This document shows, piece by piece, positions 16,147 to 28,000 of a DNA stretch of 64,000 bases (the stretch's first letter is position 1; each line of letters starts with the position of its first letter). The DNA is from Streptomyces virginiae (GTDB lineage: Bacteria; Actinomycetota; Actinomycetes; Streptomycetales; Streptomycetaceae). The notes beneath the pieces were generated by a model. It had not been told where the DNA came from, made no database searches, and saw only the letters and a list, made by a program, of their open reading frames with translations. Location of the stretch: NCBI RefSeq assembly GCF_000720455.1, contig NZ_JOAK01000001.1, forward strand, positions 496,001 to 560,000, written 5' to 3'. Made by a program: the position numbers and the translations under genes.

Positions 16147-17162
16147 GATCGGGCTGCCATCGCCGAGAAGTGCCGCGCGGGGTCGAAGCGGCGCAGGCCG
16201 ATCTCTTGGACCTGACCGTGGTCGAGGTCCTCAGCCTGCCCGATGGCGCGGGCCAGCAGGTGGGCCGTCGCCTCGTCGTCCTCTTCGGGGTTGGCCACGC
16301 TGATGGCACCGGTCTGGTCGCAAAGGGCGGCTTCGGCGCAGGTTCCAGTGCGCCAGGTGAGGGCGGCCATGGGGGTGCCGGCTCGGAGGGACTCGCCGAA
16401 GACGGCAGCGCCGGCTTCCACGTAGGTGCGGGCGTAGGTGTAGACGAAGACGGAGGCGTCGCGGAGAGCGGCCGTCTTGGCAGGGCCGCCGAGTTCGCCG
16501 ACCCACTCGACGTGGTCTGCTCCGAAGAGGCGGCCGTGGCTCTGTACGTAGTCGTGATCGAAGACCGGGCCGACGACGCGGATCTTCCGGCCCAGGATCT
16601 GGGCAGCGCGTACGGCCAGGTGTGGCGCCTTCTCGGCGTCGATGCGGCCGAGCCAGACCAGATCCTGTCCCGCGACGGCCGGCGGCTCCTCCTCGTTGAG
16701 GCCGAGGTGGACGGCCAGCTCGGAGATCGGCTGGTGGTCGGCGTACCGTTCGACCATCTCGGGCGAGTAGCAGTAGAGGCGCGACCGCTTGCCGTCGAAG
16801 GCGGTGGCGGTGTGCTGGAAGACCGGCGAGTGCTGGAACGTGGCGACGTCGCAGTCCAGAGCATTCCAAGTGCGGGTCCAGGCAGGCAGCGAGGGGTACT
16901 CGTGCCCCACGACCAGGAGGTCGTACCCGGCGTCGCGGAGCTCGCGCTCGGCGAGCGATCCGGCGGTGATGTCCTCCAGACGGACCGGCTTACGGACCCA
17001 GTCGTTCTCCAGGTCCGTGAGCCAGCCCGGCCCCAGGAGGTGTACGTCGGCGCCTGCGGCCCGGGCGCCTACGGCGACCGCCCACAGCCATCGTTCGATC
17101 CCGCCGTACCCGGCGGGTGGAAAGGCGTAGCTACCAGGGAAGTCGCAGACGCCGACGAGCAC
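16140..17162 (-). CDS. GT4-type (GT-B fold) glycosyltransferase
   Basis: The 340-residue protein begins with a glycine-rich N-terminal domain (PPAGYGGIERWLWAVAVGARAAG), typical of retaining GT-B enzymes. Its C-terminal nucleotide-binding half has LVWLGRIDAEKAPHLAVRAA, FVYTYARTYVEAGAAVFGESLRAG and TGAISV. The E-x7-E motif is recognisable in EAGAAVFGE. It should transfer a sugar from an NDP or phospho donor to a small molecule. No membrane segments are seen. GTG 17162 lies one base after the SerRS stop, and its own stop overlaps the next gene. A glycosyltransferase inside an aaRS/SAM-synthetase operon points to a glycosylated small product rather than cell-wall work. Donor and acceptor are unknown. 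Confidence 0.8.
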   Translation of the reverse strand: MLVGVCDFPGSYAFPPAGYGGIERWLWAVAVGARAAGADVHLLGPGWLTDLENDWVRKPVRLEDITAGSLAERELRDAGYDLLVVGHEYPSLPAWTRTWNALDCDVATFQHSPVFQHTATAFDGKRSRLYCYSPEMVERYADHQPISELAVHLGLNEEEPPAVAGQDLVWLGRIDAEKAPHLAVRAAQILGRKIRVVGPVFDHDYVQSHGRLFGADHVEWVGELGGPAKTAALRDASVFVYTYARTYVEAGAAVFGESLRAGTPMAALTWRTGTCAEAALCDQTGAISVANPEEDDEATAHLLARAIGQAEDLDHGQVQEIGLRRFDPARHFSAMAARSC

Positions 17163-17163
17163 G

Positions 17164-19161
<1,998 letters not shown>

Positions 19162-19165
<4 letters not shown>

Positions 19166-20085
19166 TGGTCACCCCCTGCTCCAGTAGCCAGCAGATCGGA
19201 CAGGACCGCGGCGATCTTCGGCTCCGCGGGGTCGTGGATCTCCCTGTAGTAGAGGAGGCCATCGACAGCGAGGGCCCTGCACCACGGCAGGATCTCCGGT
19301 ACGGGGATGCGGGAGATCCGAGCGGCGGTGGCCAGCCGATCGGCCATCCCCTGGTCGAGGTCGTAATAGACGCTCCAGAAGGCCCAATCGAAGACTGCGT
19401 CACCTTCCACAGGGTGTGGATCGATCACGTGTGGTTGCCGCCGCGCGTCGAAGATGACGTTCTCCGCGTACAGGTCCGCGTGCAAGACCGTCGTCCGGGC
19501 AGGGGCTTGGCTCAGGCCAGCGAGCCCGTGACACGCCTCCCGGACGAGTCCGTCATGGGTGCCGAGGTCGAGCGCCTGCGCTCGTTGGTGGATGCGAGGC
19601 AGAACGACCTCGCGCATGAAGTCGGTCAGCATGGGCACGCCCGATCCGGGCCTCCGGCGACCAAGGGCATGGAGCCGGTGGATCGCGCCAGCCACCGATT
19701 GCGTCGCCCGTTCGGGACGATCGGCACCCCCGGGCCGTCCGCCGACCAGCTCCAGAGCTGCCACCGAGAGGTCATCCGCCGCTTCGGCTACGTTCGCGGT
19801 CGGGCCGCTGGCCCATACCCGTAGCGCGGTGATCTCGTGGCGGTAGCGGATGGGGTCGACCCACGCCTTTAGAACCAACCGGCTCCCGTCGGGTGCCACG
19901 GCGAGCGCGACCGCAGAGGCGTGCCCGGCATCGTGGTAGCCCCTCAGCGAGAGGTCCCACCGCTTCGCCGCCTCGGCCAGGAGGCCCGGGGCGGCCTCCA
20001 GCCACTCCTGGACCGACGGACCGTAGTGCGCGAGCAGCCGCTCCCGACACCCCGAGGGCAAATCTCCGAGCGTCTGCGTCGCCAT
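19162..20085 (-). CDS. Aminoglycoside-phosphotransferase-fold small-molecule kinase
   Basis: The 307-residue protein has the APH/choline-kinase catalytic loop HADLYAENVIF (H-x-D-x4-N) and the downstream metal ligand in VIDPHPVEGDAVFDWAFW. The N-lobe has a Lys (RLVLKAWVD) and an acidic helix. ATG 20085 overlaps the SAM-synthetase stop as ATGA, so the longer ORF upstream in this frame is not used. It should phosphorylate a hydroxyl group, possibly of the operon's product, as self-protection or a biosynthetic step. Classical resistance enzymes share this fold, but there is no direct evidence that an aminoglycoside is the substrate. Confidence 0.83.
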
Positions 20086-21332
20086 CAGCTCAGCACGATC
20101 CCGTCGGAGACCAGCTCGTCCGTGAGGGCGGGGAAGCCCTCCAGTGCCTCGGCCACGAGCGCCTGGATCTTGTCGGTCTCGACGTCCGGGGAGGACAACC
20201 GGACCAGGATCCGCCACGGCTGGTCGAGACACTGGCCGGTGGTGCTGACCAGGTGCACCTCCGCGTGCCCGTCGGTGGCCTCGTGCAGCCGCTCGGCCAG
20301 GCGCTGGGCGGCAATGTTGTAGAGCTTGCCGACGTGGTAGACGGGGTTCTTGCCGTTGGCGCCCTCCAGGTTCATGGGCCGCAGCGGCGTGATCAGCCCG
20401 TTGACCCGGTTGCCGCGGCCGACGACGCCCTCGTCGCCGGACTCGATTGAGCTCCCGGTGTACGTCAGGTACAGCTCGTCCTTCTCCGGGACATCGCGGG
20501 CGTTGAGCCGGAAGCGGGCCGGTGCGCCGGGGAGGCGGAGGCCGGCCATGCGGTAGCACTCGGCCAGGACGGTCTCGGCGTTGCGGACGTACTCGGCGCG
20601 GCTGCCGACGTGTCGCGACTTCTGCGGGACGCACAGGACGACGTCGGCCTGGTCCCCGTCCCAGTAGCCCATGAGCTTGACGTCGGATCCGCACCAGGCG
20701 TGGGAGAGGGTGAAGTCGCTCTCGCCGGAGAAGTGGTTCACCAGCTCGCGGACGAACGACTCGAAGGCGTTCTCCGGGGCCCAGCCGGTGCCGAGGGAGG
20801 TGTCGTTCGAGAGCCGCACCCGACGCTCTCGCAGGTCGTCGATGGAGCGTGGGTTGAACCAGCGGGTGCGGTCCGGCACCGCGTCGCCCGTGAGGACCGC
20901 GCCGGGGCTGGAGTTGCTGGTGATGTTGAACGTGATGTCGAGGTGATCCGACACTTCCGGGAGCTGCTCGGCGAAGAACGCCCTGACCTCGGCCTCGACG
21001 ATCTCCTCAACGGGGATCGTCTGGCCTCCGCACATGGGCGCGGCCCGCCCGTTGACCAAAACACGGACCGGGGCCGTCATCCGACCAGCGCCGTAGCGGA
21101 CCTCGCTGGCCCCGCCGAGGAGGGCGAGCTTGTCGAAGTTGTGGTGCAGCACGGCGCCGAAGCGCTGGACCGTGTAGTGGCTGTAAGCGCGGGACAGCCG
21201 CTCGGCGAGGTGGTCGGCCAGGGTATCGGGGTGTCCGAGTCCCTTCCGCTCCACGATGGTCGTCGCGTCGGGCTTGGTGGTGCCCGTCTCGATGGACAGG
21301 AAACCGCCCTCAGTCGTGATGGTTTTGCGCAT
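20085..21332 (-). CDS. Archaeal-type methionine adenosyltransferase (SAM synthetase)
   Basis: This should make S-adenosylmethionine from methionine and ATP. The 415-residue protein follows the archaeal AdoMet_Synthase pattern, not the bacterial MetK pattern. Key motifs are ERKGLGHPDTLADHLAE, GAVLHHNFDK, SNDTSLGTGWAPENAFE, TYTGSSIESGDEGVVGRGNRVNGLI and NPVYHVGKLYNIAA. ATG 21332 is preceded by GGAG and fits the family N-terminus. It is the first gene of the six-gene operon, divergent from an XRE regulator across a 197-bp promoter region. Housekeeping bacteria use MetK, so a second, archaeal-type enzyme in a mobile element suggests a dedicated or altered SAM supply. Confidence 0.9.
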   Translation of the reverse strand: MRKTITTEGGFLSIETGTTKPDATTIVERKGLGHPDTLADHLAERLSRAYSHYTVQRFGAVLHHNFDKLALLGGASEVRYGAGRMTAPVRVLVNGRAAPMCGGQTIPVEEIVEAEVRAFFAEQLPEVSDHLDITFNITSNSSPGAVLTGDAVPDRTRWFNPRSIDDLRERRVRLSNDTSLGTGWAPENAFESFVRELVNHFSGESDFTLSHAWCGSDVKLMGYWDGDQADVVLCVPQKSRHVGSRAEYVRNAETVLAECYRMAGLRLPGAPARFRLNARDVPEKDELYLTYTGSSIESGDEGVVGRGNRVNGLITPLRPMNLEGANGKNPVYHVGKLYNIAAQRLAERLHEATDGHAEVHLVSTTGQCLDQPWRILVRLSSPDVETDKIQALVAEALEGFPALTDELVSDGIVLS

Positions 21333-21476
21333 GACAAACTCCGATCTCTCTGCCTGAAGAAGACGGGTGGGACGGATGAGCGTCATTAGCCAAAGCCGGT
21401 TGATGCAGGTTGAGTTGCTCGCATTTCCCAGCGGCGTTCTCGGTCTGTTGCGACAGTAGCCAGGGCGCCCCGCGAC

Positions 21477-21499
21477 ACCCCGGAAAAACCTTCCGGGGT
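21477..21499. promoter_or_regulatory. Perfect inverted repeat between SAM-synthetase and XRE genes (candidate operator)
   Basis: ACCCCGGAA (21477-21485) and TTCCGGGGT (21491-21499) are perfect inverted arms around a 5-nt spacer. The site lies 31 bp upstream of the XRE gene and 145 bp upstream of the divergent operon. A second, weaker dyad (CTGTTGCGACAG) is at 21445-21456. An autoregulatory operator for the XRE protein is likely; a small hairpin in the leader is the alternative. Confidence 0.5.
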
Positions 21500-21529
21500 C
21501 CACTTCGGCCACGAGGTGATGATCAGGAC

Positions 21530-22762
21530 ATGCGAGGGATGACAGAGAACCTGACCATCGGGGAGCGCGTTGCCTGGTATCGGCGGCGGCGCGGGCTCTC
21601 CCAAGAGGTCTTGGCCGGTCTTGTCGGCCGTACGACGGACTGGCTGAGCAAGGCGGAGAACAACCGGATCGAGCTTGATCGCCTCTCGGTGATCACCTCA
21701 CTCGCCGACGCCCTCGACGTCTCCCTCGGAGACCTACTCGCGGAGCCGACGCTCATGGAGTGGTCGGCCGACAGCGGCCACCGCACAGTCCCCGCGCTAC
21801 GCGAAGTGCTGATGGACTACAAGCAGCTCACGCCCCTGCTGGGCCCTGCACCCGATGACGAACCACCTGCCCTACAGGACCTTCGTGCCAACGTGGGCGA
21901 CGTCCTCGACGCCTACCAGGCATCCCGTTACGGCTTCGCCACCCGACGTCTTCCCCTCGTCCTGGCCGACGCGCTCGCCGCATCCCGCGGCTATTCGGGG
22001 TACGAGGGGGAGGAGGCCCATGCTCTGCTCGCCCTGGCCTACCACGGCGCAGCCATGGTGCTGGGGAAGGTCGGAGAGCCTGAGCTGGCATGGATCGCCG
22101 CTGACCGAGGTCTGGCAGCGGCGCAGCACAGCGGCCGAAGCGAGGTCACAGGTTCGCTTTTCCGAGCGGTGACGCACTGCCTCCTGGCCACCGGACGCTT
22201 CACGGCAGCGGTTCAGCTCGTGAACGACGCGGCAGCCGTCATGCAGCCGGAACTGGGCACTGCAAACGCCGAGTACCTCTCGGTGTACGGCACGCTGTTC
22301 CTCACCGGGGCGATGGCCGCCGCACGAGCAGAGGACCGGGCAGCAACGCAGACCTTCCTCCGAGAGGCCGACGAGACCGCGCAGCGACTCGGCGCCGATG
22401 CCAACCACATGTGGACAGCCTTCGGTCCGACGAACGTCGCGATCCACTGCGTAGCCACCGCCGGCGAACTCGGAGACATCCAGATCGCCGCGGACCTCGG
22501 CGCACGCATCGACACCAGCGGAATGCCAGCGGAACGGCGCGTGCGGCACAGCCTCGAAGTTGCCCGGGCGCTGAGTGCCTGGAACCGGACCGACGAAGCC
22601 CTGGCCGTACTCCTGGAAGCCGAACAGGCCGCCCCCGAACAGGTCCGGCACCACTACATGAGCCGAGAGCTGGTCATCGGCTGGATACGCGGTACCCGAG
22701 GCCGGCCCTCCCATCCCGTGGCCGACCTGGCCCGCAGGCTCCGCATCGTCGCTGGCGGCTAG
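21530..22762 (+). CDS. XRE-family regulator with TPR-like C-terminal domain
   Basis: The 410-residue protein has an N-terminal HTH (about residues 9-65: GERVAWYRRRRGLSQEVLAGL ... SKAENNRIELDRLSVIT) followed by helical repeats over about 270 residues (GRFTAAVQLVNDAAAVMQPE, EDRAATQTFLREADETAQRL and so on), typical of TPR-containing streptomycete regulators. Such proteins often bind a small molecule or peptide through the repeats. The gene diverges from the aaRS/SAM-synthetase operon and lies next to an inverted repeat, so it probably controls that operon. ATG 21530 was taken as start; ATG 21539 (MTENLTIGE) is equally plausible. The NUDIX gene follows 10 bp downstream. Confidence 0.85.
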   Translation: MRGMTENLTIGERVAWYRRRRGLSQEVLAGLVGRTTDWLSKAENNRIELDRLSVITSLADALDVSLGDLLAEPTLMEWSADSGHRTVPALREVLMDYKQLTPLLGPAPDDEPPALQDLRANVGDVLDAYQASRYGFATRRLPLVLADALAASRGYSGYEGEEAHALLALAYHGAAMVLGKVGEPELAWIAADRGLAAAQHSGRSEVTGSLFRAVTHCLLATGRFTAAVQLVNDAAAVMQPELGTANAEYLSVYGTLFLTGAMAAARAEDRAATQTFLREADETAQRLGADANHMWTAFGPTNVAIHCVATAGELGDIQIAADLGARIDTSGMPAERRVRHSLEVARALSAWNRTDEALAVLLEAEQAAPEQVRHHYMSRELVIGWIRGTRGRPSHPVADLARRLRIVAGG

Positions 22763-22772
22763 AGTCGAATCC

Positions 22773-23255
22773 GTGAGCGAGAACGAGCACGAAGCGAAGA
22801 TGGCCCACCCCCGCATGGCGGCCGGCGCTCTCTTCTTCGACGAAGCTGATCGAGTCCTCCTCGTCGAGCCGTCGTACAAGGACTACCGAGACCTTCCCGG
22901 CGGATACGTCGAACAGGGCGAGTCGCCCCGACAGGCATGTGTGCGCGAAGTCCACGAGGAACTGGGCATCAAGCCCCACATCGGCCGCCTCCTCGTCGTC
23001 GACTGGGCGCCGAACCCGGGAGAGGGAGACAAGGTGCTCTACCTCTTCGACGGCGGCCGCCTAAGCGCAGACCACCGCCAGCAGATCGCACTGCAAGCGG
23101 ACGAGCTACGCGGCTACGACTTCCACCACGCCGAACAGGTGCCTCAACTCACCATCCCCCGCCTCGCTCGCCGAATCGCCGCTGGCATCCAGGCCCGAAC
23201 GAACGGCCTGACTGCCTACCTGGAACACGGGAAGTCGCCGGAAACCGGGGCCTGA
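22773..23255 (+). CDS. NUDIX hydrolase
   Basis: The 160-residue protein has an intact Nudix box (GGYVEQGESPRQACVREVHE, then ELGI), with the Arg-Glu and Glu-Glu metal ligands present. It should cleave a nucleoside diphosphate linked to another group (NDP-sugar, dinucleotide, modified NTP). It starts at GTG 22773, 10 bp after the XRE gene, and probably shares its transcript. It may remove a damaged or signalling nucleotide related to the divergent operon. Substrate is not predictable from the sequence. Confidence 0.88.
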   Translation: MSENEHEAKMAHPRMAAGALFFDEADRVLLVEPSYKDYRDLPGGYVEQGESPRQACVREVHEELGIKPHIGRLLVVDWAPNPGEGDKVLYLFDGGRLSADHRQQIALQADELRGYDFHHAEQVPQLTIPRLARRIAAGIQARTNGLTAYLEHGKSPETGA

Positions 23256-23629
23256 CCACACCTGCGTTTAAGCGACCCCGCCGGTCGAGCGGCTGCCAGC
23301 CGGGGCCCGAGGGAAAGAGAATGGCGACACCCTCTCCGTCAAGATCGGCGCCTTTCATTTACTGCCAGCCCTTGCTCCCCGAGGTCGGATGCGGGGGCGG
23401 CTTCGCCGGGCCCCGGGCGGCAGAGGCTGTTATAGGACATTGCTTCTCCGCCGGGCAGGCTGACCGGCTCGGTTGGGCTCAAAGGCTCCTCCGCATGAGC
23501 GGACGGTGAGGCGCGAGGTGGGCCGGGCCCGCTTCCCTGTCCAGCAGAAACGGATTTCGGGGAGCCAGCCCGGCATCAAGCGAGAGGATCTCGTGGGGCC
23601 AGCATGATTCGCCGCCGGAATCACCTTCC
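23256..23629 (+). other. 374-bp intergenic region with no recognised gene
   Basis: The region separates the convergent ends of the NUDIX gene (+) and the PLD gene (-). No ORF with plausible codon use or ribosome site is seen, and no clear terminator hairpin with U-tract. It contains an AT-richer GTTATAGGACATTGC stretch at about 23429. It may mark a junction between cargo modules. Confidence 0.4.
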
Positions 23630-25027
23630 TTACTGGCGTTGCTGTTCGATGAGGTCTAGGTAGCGGCTGTAGTGGGCGTCGGCGACCTGCCGGTTCCGAA
23701 CCAGGCTTCCTTCCTCCATGCGGTAGGTGCGGTCACGGTCACCTCGGAAGGAGAGCCAGTTGAAGCTGGTGGTAATCCAGACATCGTCGAAGACGAGAAC
23801 CTTGGCATGGGTGCTCTTGAGCCGGGTGAAGGTGAATTTGCCCGGATAGCGCCCCGCGAGGTTCTCAAGCTTGCGCACGGCGGCTGGGTCCGTCTTGGTG
23901 TCGTTTTGCTCGTAGCCGTAGGCGATGTGGACGCTGACACCACGCCTGAGCCGGGTTTCGAGCTTGCTGAGGAAGTCCGTCGTGATGATCGCGTTCTTGA
24001 TCCACGGCGAGATCAGTAGGATCCGGTTCCTGGCATGGATGAGGGCTTCGTCGAGCAGTTCGGGGTGCTCGAAGACGCCAATTGCGCGAATCTCTTCACG
24101 TACCGGCTCGGGTGTGACCAGAGGCCCGGCTACCGGCCCTGCGGAGCCGAGCTGGACGGCGGCTTGCTCGGCGCGTTGCTGAGCGACTGCCGGCAGGGGG
24201 ACGCGGCTCTTCTCCAGTTCCGGGTCCAGGACGGGTCGTTCCGGCGCGGGTTCGACCTGGATCCCCAGTGCCTTGGCTCCGCCGTGACTGAGCAGGGCGA
24301 TCTCGTGGGCGTGGCTGAGCTCGCCGTCGACGACGACGCCGAGCTGGATGTCGGTACGCTCCGCGTCCGCGTACACGAGGACCTTCGCGGGGATCACACG
24401 GCGGGCTTTGGCCTGAGTGACGCCCCTTACCTGAAGTACTTCGCGGTCAGTGTTGCCGCGTTCGCGCAGGAGCGTGTTGATGTCGGCCGCGGAGATGTCA
24501 CTCATCTCGACCTGCCCCTGCTGGGATGCGGGCAGCAGAAGCATGCCGCTCTCTTCTGCCTGGCTGCGGGGTACGGCGGTGTGCCGATCGTAAGGCTTCG
24601 CCTTCCACAGCAGCTGGTCATAGACGAGCGGCTGGTCGACCCTTACGGGGGTGATGGCGGCGAGCTCGCGGGCGGTCTGTTCACCTCGGGCGGTTAGCCG
24701 CAGGTTCCTCGTGCCCGGCTGAGCTGCAGGGCCGGGCAGGGCGTAGGTGAGGAAGTCGGCGGAGAAATGGTCGGCGATGGTCTGGTTGACCATGCGCTCT
24801 GGGAGGCCGAGCAGCCCAGTGATTCCTGTCTCGCTGGTGACCTTGTTGTTGACCAGGCGGAGGACGAATTCGTCCAGGAGCGGCAGCCGCTTGCGATCCT
24901 GGGCCAGGACGTCAGCGGTGACGAGGGCGACTGGGAGGCCGGCGTCAACAATCGCAACCAGGTCCAGGCCGGGCCGGGCGTTGTGGAAGCGGACAGCGAG
25001 GAGGCTGTCGGGGCTAAAGGTAGGCAT
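23630..25027 (-). CDS. PLD-family nuclease, Mokosh-like partner
   Basis: The 465-residue protein has a C-terminal phospholipase D domain with one clear HxK-x4-D site (STHAKVLVFDD, near residue 406) followed by WITTSFNWLSF and an acidic ERMEEG-like end (YRMEEGSL). The preceding region (ILLISPWIKNAIITTDFLSKLE) is the usual PLD core. One HxK site implies a dimer. The N-terminal half (residues 1-300) has a possible wHTH/TrmB-like segment (LLGLPERMVNQTIADHF). ATG 25027 overlaps the helicase gene by 14 bp; an in-frame GTG at 25057 is possible. Coupling to a kinase-helicase suggests that it is the nuclease effector of that system. Confidence 0.8.
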   Translation of the reverse strand: MPTFSPDSLLAVRFHNARPGLDLVAIVDAGLPVALVTADVLAQDRKRLPLLDEFVLRLVNNKVTSETGITGLLGLPERMVNQTIADHFSADFLTYALPGPAAQPGTRNLRLTARGEQTARELAAITPVRVDQPLVYDQLLWKAKPYDRHTAVPRSQAEESGMLLLPASQQGQVEMSDISAADINTLLRERGNTDREVLQVRGVTQAKARRVIPAKVLVYADAERTDIQLGVVVDGELSHAHEIALLSHGGAKALGIQVEPAPERPVLDPELEKSRVPLPAVAQQRAEQAAVQLGSAGPVAGPLVTPEPVREEIRAIGVFEHPELLDEALIHARNRILLISPWIKNAIITTDFLSKLETRLRRGVSVHIAYGYEQNDTKTDPAAVRKLENLAGRYPGKFTFTRLKSTHAKVLVFDDVWITTSFNWLSFRGDRDRTYRMEEGSLVRNRQVADAHYSRYLDLIEQQRQ

Positions 25028-28000
25028 CGCGGATCTCGCACTCCTCGGTGTGGCCACTCATGTAGTCGAGCACTTCACGCAGGGCGCCGGGCTTGCTGCG
25101 GCAGAAGGCCCCGTCACCGACCACGATGAGTCCGAAGCGGGCTCGGGAAAGCGCCACGTTGATGCGTCGCCAGTACGGCTGGCCGAGGAAGCCGAACTCG
25201 GATCGCGCGTTGCTCCGCGTGACTGAGAAGACCGCGAGGTCGCACTCGCGTCCTTGGACGGCGTCAACTGACAACACCTCGGGCGCGAAGTGCTTGAGCC
25301 TCACCGAAGCCAGGCGTCGGCTGAGCTCCTCGACCTGCCGTCCGTAGGGAGCGATGACCAGAACCTCAAGCTTGCGGCTGCCAGGAGGTTTGATCAGCTG
25401 CTTCTCGATGGCCTGGTCGATAACCTCCAGGCGCTTGATAGCGAGCTGGGCCTCGACCCTGTTGGAGATGCTCGTCTCAGCGGCGCTGCGCTCAGACTCC
25501 CGACGGTTGGGCAGTGCAGAGGTGTCGAGCCACAGGACGGGCTTGTTGATCTGGTCGTAGCCGGGCAGCACATGCGGGTTAGGGGAGAGGAGCTTTCCCT
25601 CGTAGAAGCAAGTGGAGATCAGGTTTCCGATTGCGGGTGTCATGCGGTACTGCTCGCGCAGGAGGTGCTTGACCGGGGGTTTTGTGTGGTTGGCCAGGTA
25701 CTGGAACAGGGTGGTGGTCACCAGTTCAGGAACGAGCTGGTGGTCAGACATGATCTTGTTGTCGCGGAGGAGATCCTCATCGATCGGCGGAAGCTGGTTG
25801 GTGTCGCCTACCAGGACCCACTGCTTGGCCTTCGCTAGCGGGACAAGAGCTTCTGTGGCGGTTGCCTTGGATGCCTCGTCGAAGATGCACAGGTCGAACT
25901 CGAGGTCCCGTGCTGCGGGATGGCCGAGGAAGCCCAGGGCGGTGCCGCCGATGACCTGTCGAGTGCGGAGGAAGGCAGCGATCAGGTTCTGGTCTGTTCC
26001 AATCCGTTGCAGCCATTCGCCCTGCAGGCGTAGCAGCCGCATCAGCTCCTGGCCGGGGCCGGAGGAGCCCAGTAGGACTTCGACCGCGTCACGTACCTCA
26101 GAGGCGGGCATTTCTTCACGCAGAGTGAGGTCACCGACGATCAGGCGCTGAGCCTCGGTGAATAGCTCTCTGCGCCGATCGAGGAGCTGATCACGGCGGG
26201 CGCGAACGGTGACAACTTCCTCACCGAGCTCACGTGCGGACGTGGTACGTTCCGGCGCTGGCTGGCTGGTGAGCTCATCCAGCTTCCCGGTGACGTGTTC
26301 GAGGTCGGCGGCCACGGAGGCCAGCTCTTCCAGCGACAGTGCGGCTTTGAGGTGGCGGCCTTCCAAGCCATTGCGAGTGGCGACGCCGTCGAGGTACTTC
26401 TCGGCGCGGGTCCGAACACCCTGAGTCCAGCGCTTGACCTGCTTGTCCAGGAGGAGGGGCTGGGCGCTGACTGCGACGCGCGGGTCATCGGGGTGGCCCA
26501 GGCGGACCAGGCCTCCGATGCCCGCCTCCTCGATCCTCCGCAGGGCGTTGTCGATGGCGATGTGGGTCTGGCTGACGATGAGGATGCGAGCGTGGGAGTT
26601 GCGCTTGAGGGTCTGTTCGACGATCTCGGCGATGACAGTGGTCTTACCCGTCCCGGGTGGCCCTTCGACGAGGAGCAGGTCCTGAGTGCCCAGGGCGTGG
26701 GCTACGACGGCGCGCTTGCTCTTGTCGAGATCGCCACGGAACCAGCTGGTGACGTCAGCAGGCGGCCGAGACTCGATGGCGGCGGGGTTGTCGATGATTT
26801 CCCGCAGGAGGGGGTTCGCCGTCTGGCCAGCGGCCACGTTGGTCAGGGCATCGCGCTGCCGATTCAGAGCGCTCTGGCTGGGGCCGAGGAAGGGCAGCAG
26901 CACACCGCGGCCGGGTAGGACCGTGTCCGGGCGCGAGAAGCGGATGACCAGGGTGTCGTCGGTCTGGGCGGTTACCTCCCCGCGGTCGACGGGCCGGCTG
27001 TACGGGTAGGCCGCAATCGACCACTCCTCGCCCACCAGAGAGGCATTGGTCGGCGAGGCCAGCTGGAATACACGGGTGCGGCCACTCCCGTTGACGCGGT
27101 CGTACTCCATTGGCTGGCGGCCGCCAGCGGCGACCTCTTCGCGGGCTTCCAGAAGCCTGCGCCAGCCCTCGAACAGGTCACCCAGGTTGTTGGCCTGGCG
27201 GGCCTTGGCCTCCTCCTCCCGCTGTGCCAGATGCTCGTCGAGGCGGTCTAGGAGGAGGTTCCGGCCCTCGTAGGCCGGGTCTTCGCCGGGGTCGGTGAAG
27301 GTCCACGTGAGGACCGGCCCCACAAGCATGGAGCGCTCACGCCGCTTCGCCAGCCACTCCTCCGACCTGGACTCCGCAGCAACAATCACGGACCGGTCTG
27401 AGTAGCGGTCGTCCGGTACGAGGCGGAAGAACCAGGAACGGCCAAAGATCCGCAGGGTCCCGGTGTCGACCTCATCGGTCTGCGGGTTATGCCCGTAGTC
27501 GGCATGGACCGTGCCGCTCAGGTCGGCGAGGACTGCGGATGTAGCCCGGTCCCAGTCGGGTTCGGTACCGCTGGGGACTTCGCTGAGGTTTTCCGCCGCG
27601 CGACGGGTCAGCTTGAGCCACAGGAAGTTACTTCGGCGGGCCTCACGACTACTGCAAACCCGGTCGGCGTCCAGGAGGCGCTGTTCGAGTACCGCAGCGT
27701 TCGCCGGGCGCTTCTTCGGATCGAAGTCGATGCAGGACCGCAAGACTTCGCGGATCTCCGTGTCGAGGTCGAGTTCGTCGAGCACCGGGGAAAGATCGGG
27801 GTAGTCAGCAGCCTTACCGCCGGAGAGCACCTGGATGGCCAGGACTCCGTAGCCGTAGACATCCCGGACGTACGGGATCGCGTCGTCCTGCTCCGGCGGT
27901 GCGTACAGGTTGGAGCGGAACTCGGCCACCGTCGCGTCCGTGACAGCAGCCTTGGAGCGGATCTTGGCGATCCCGAAGTCCGCCAGTTTGGGCGTACCGT

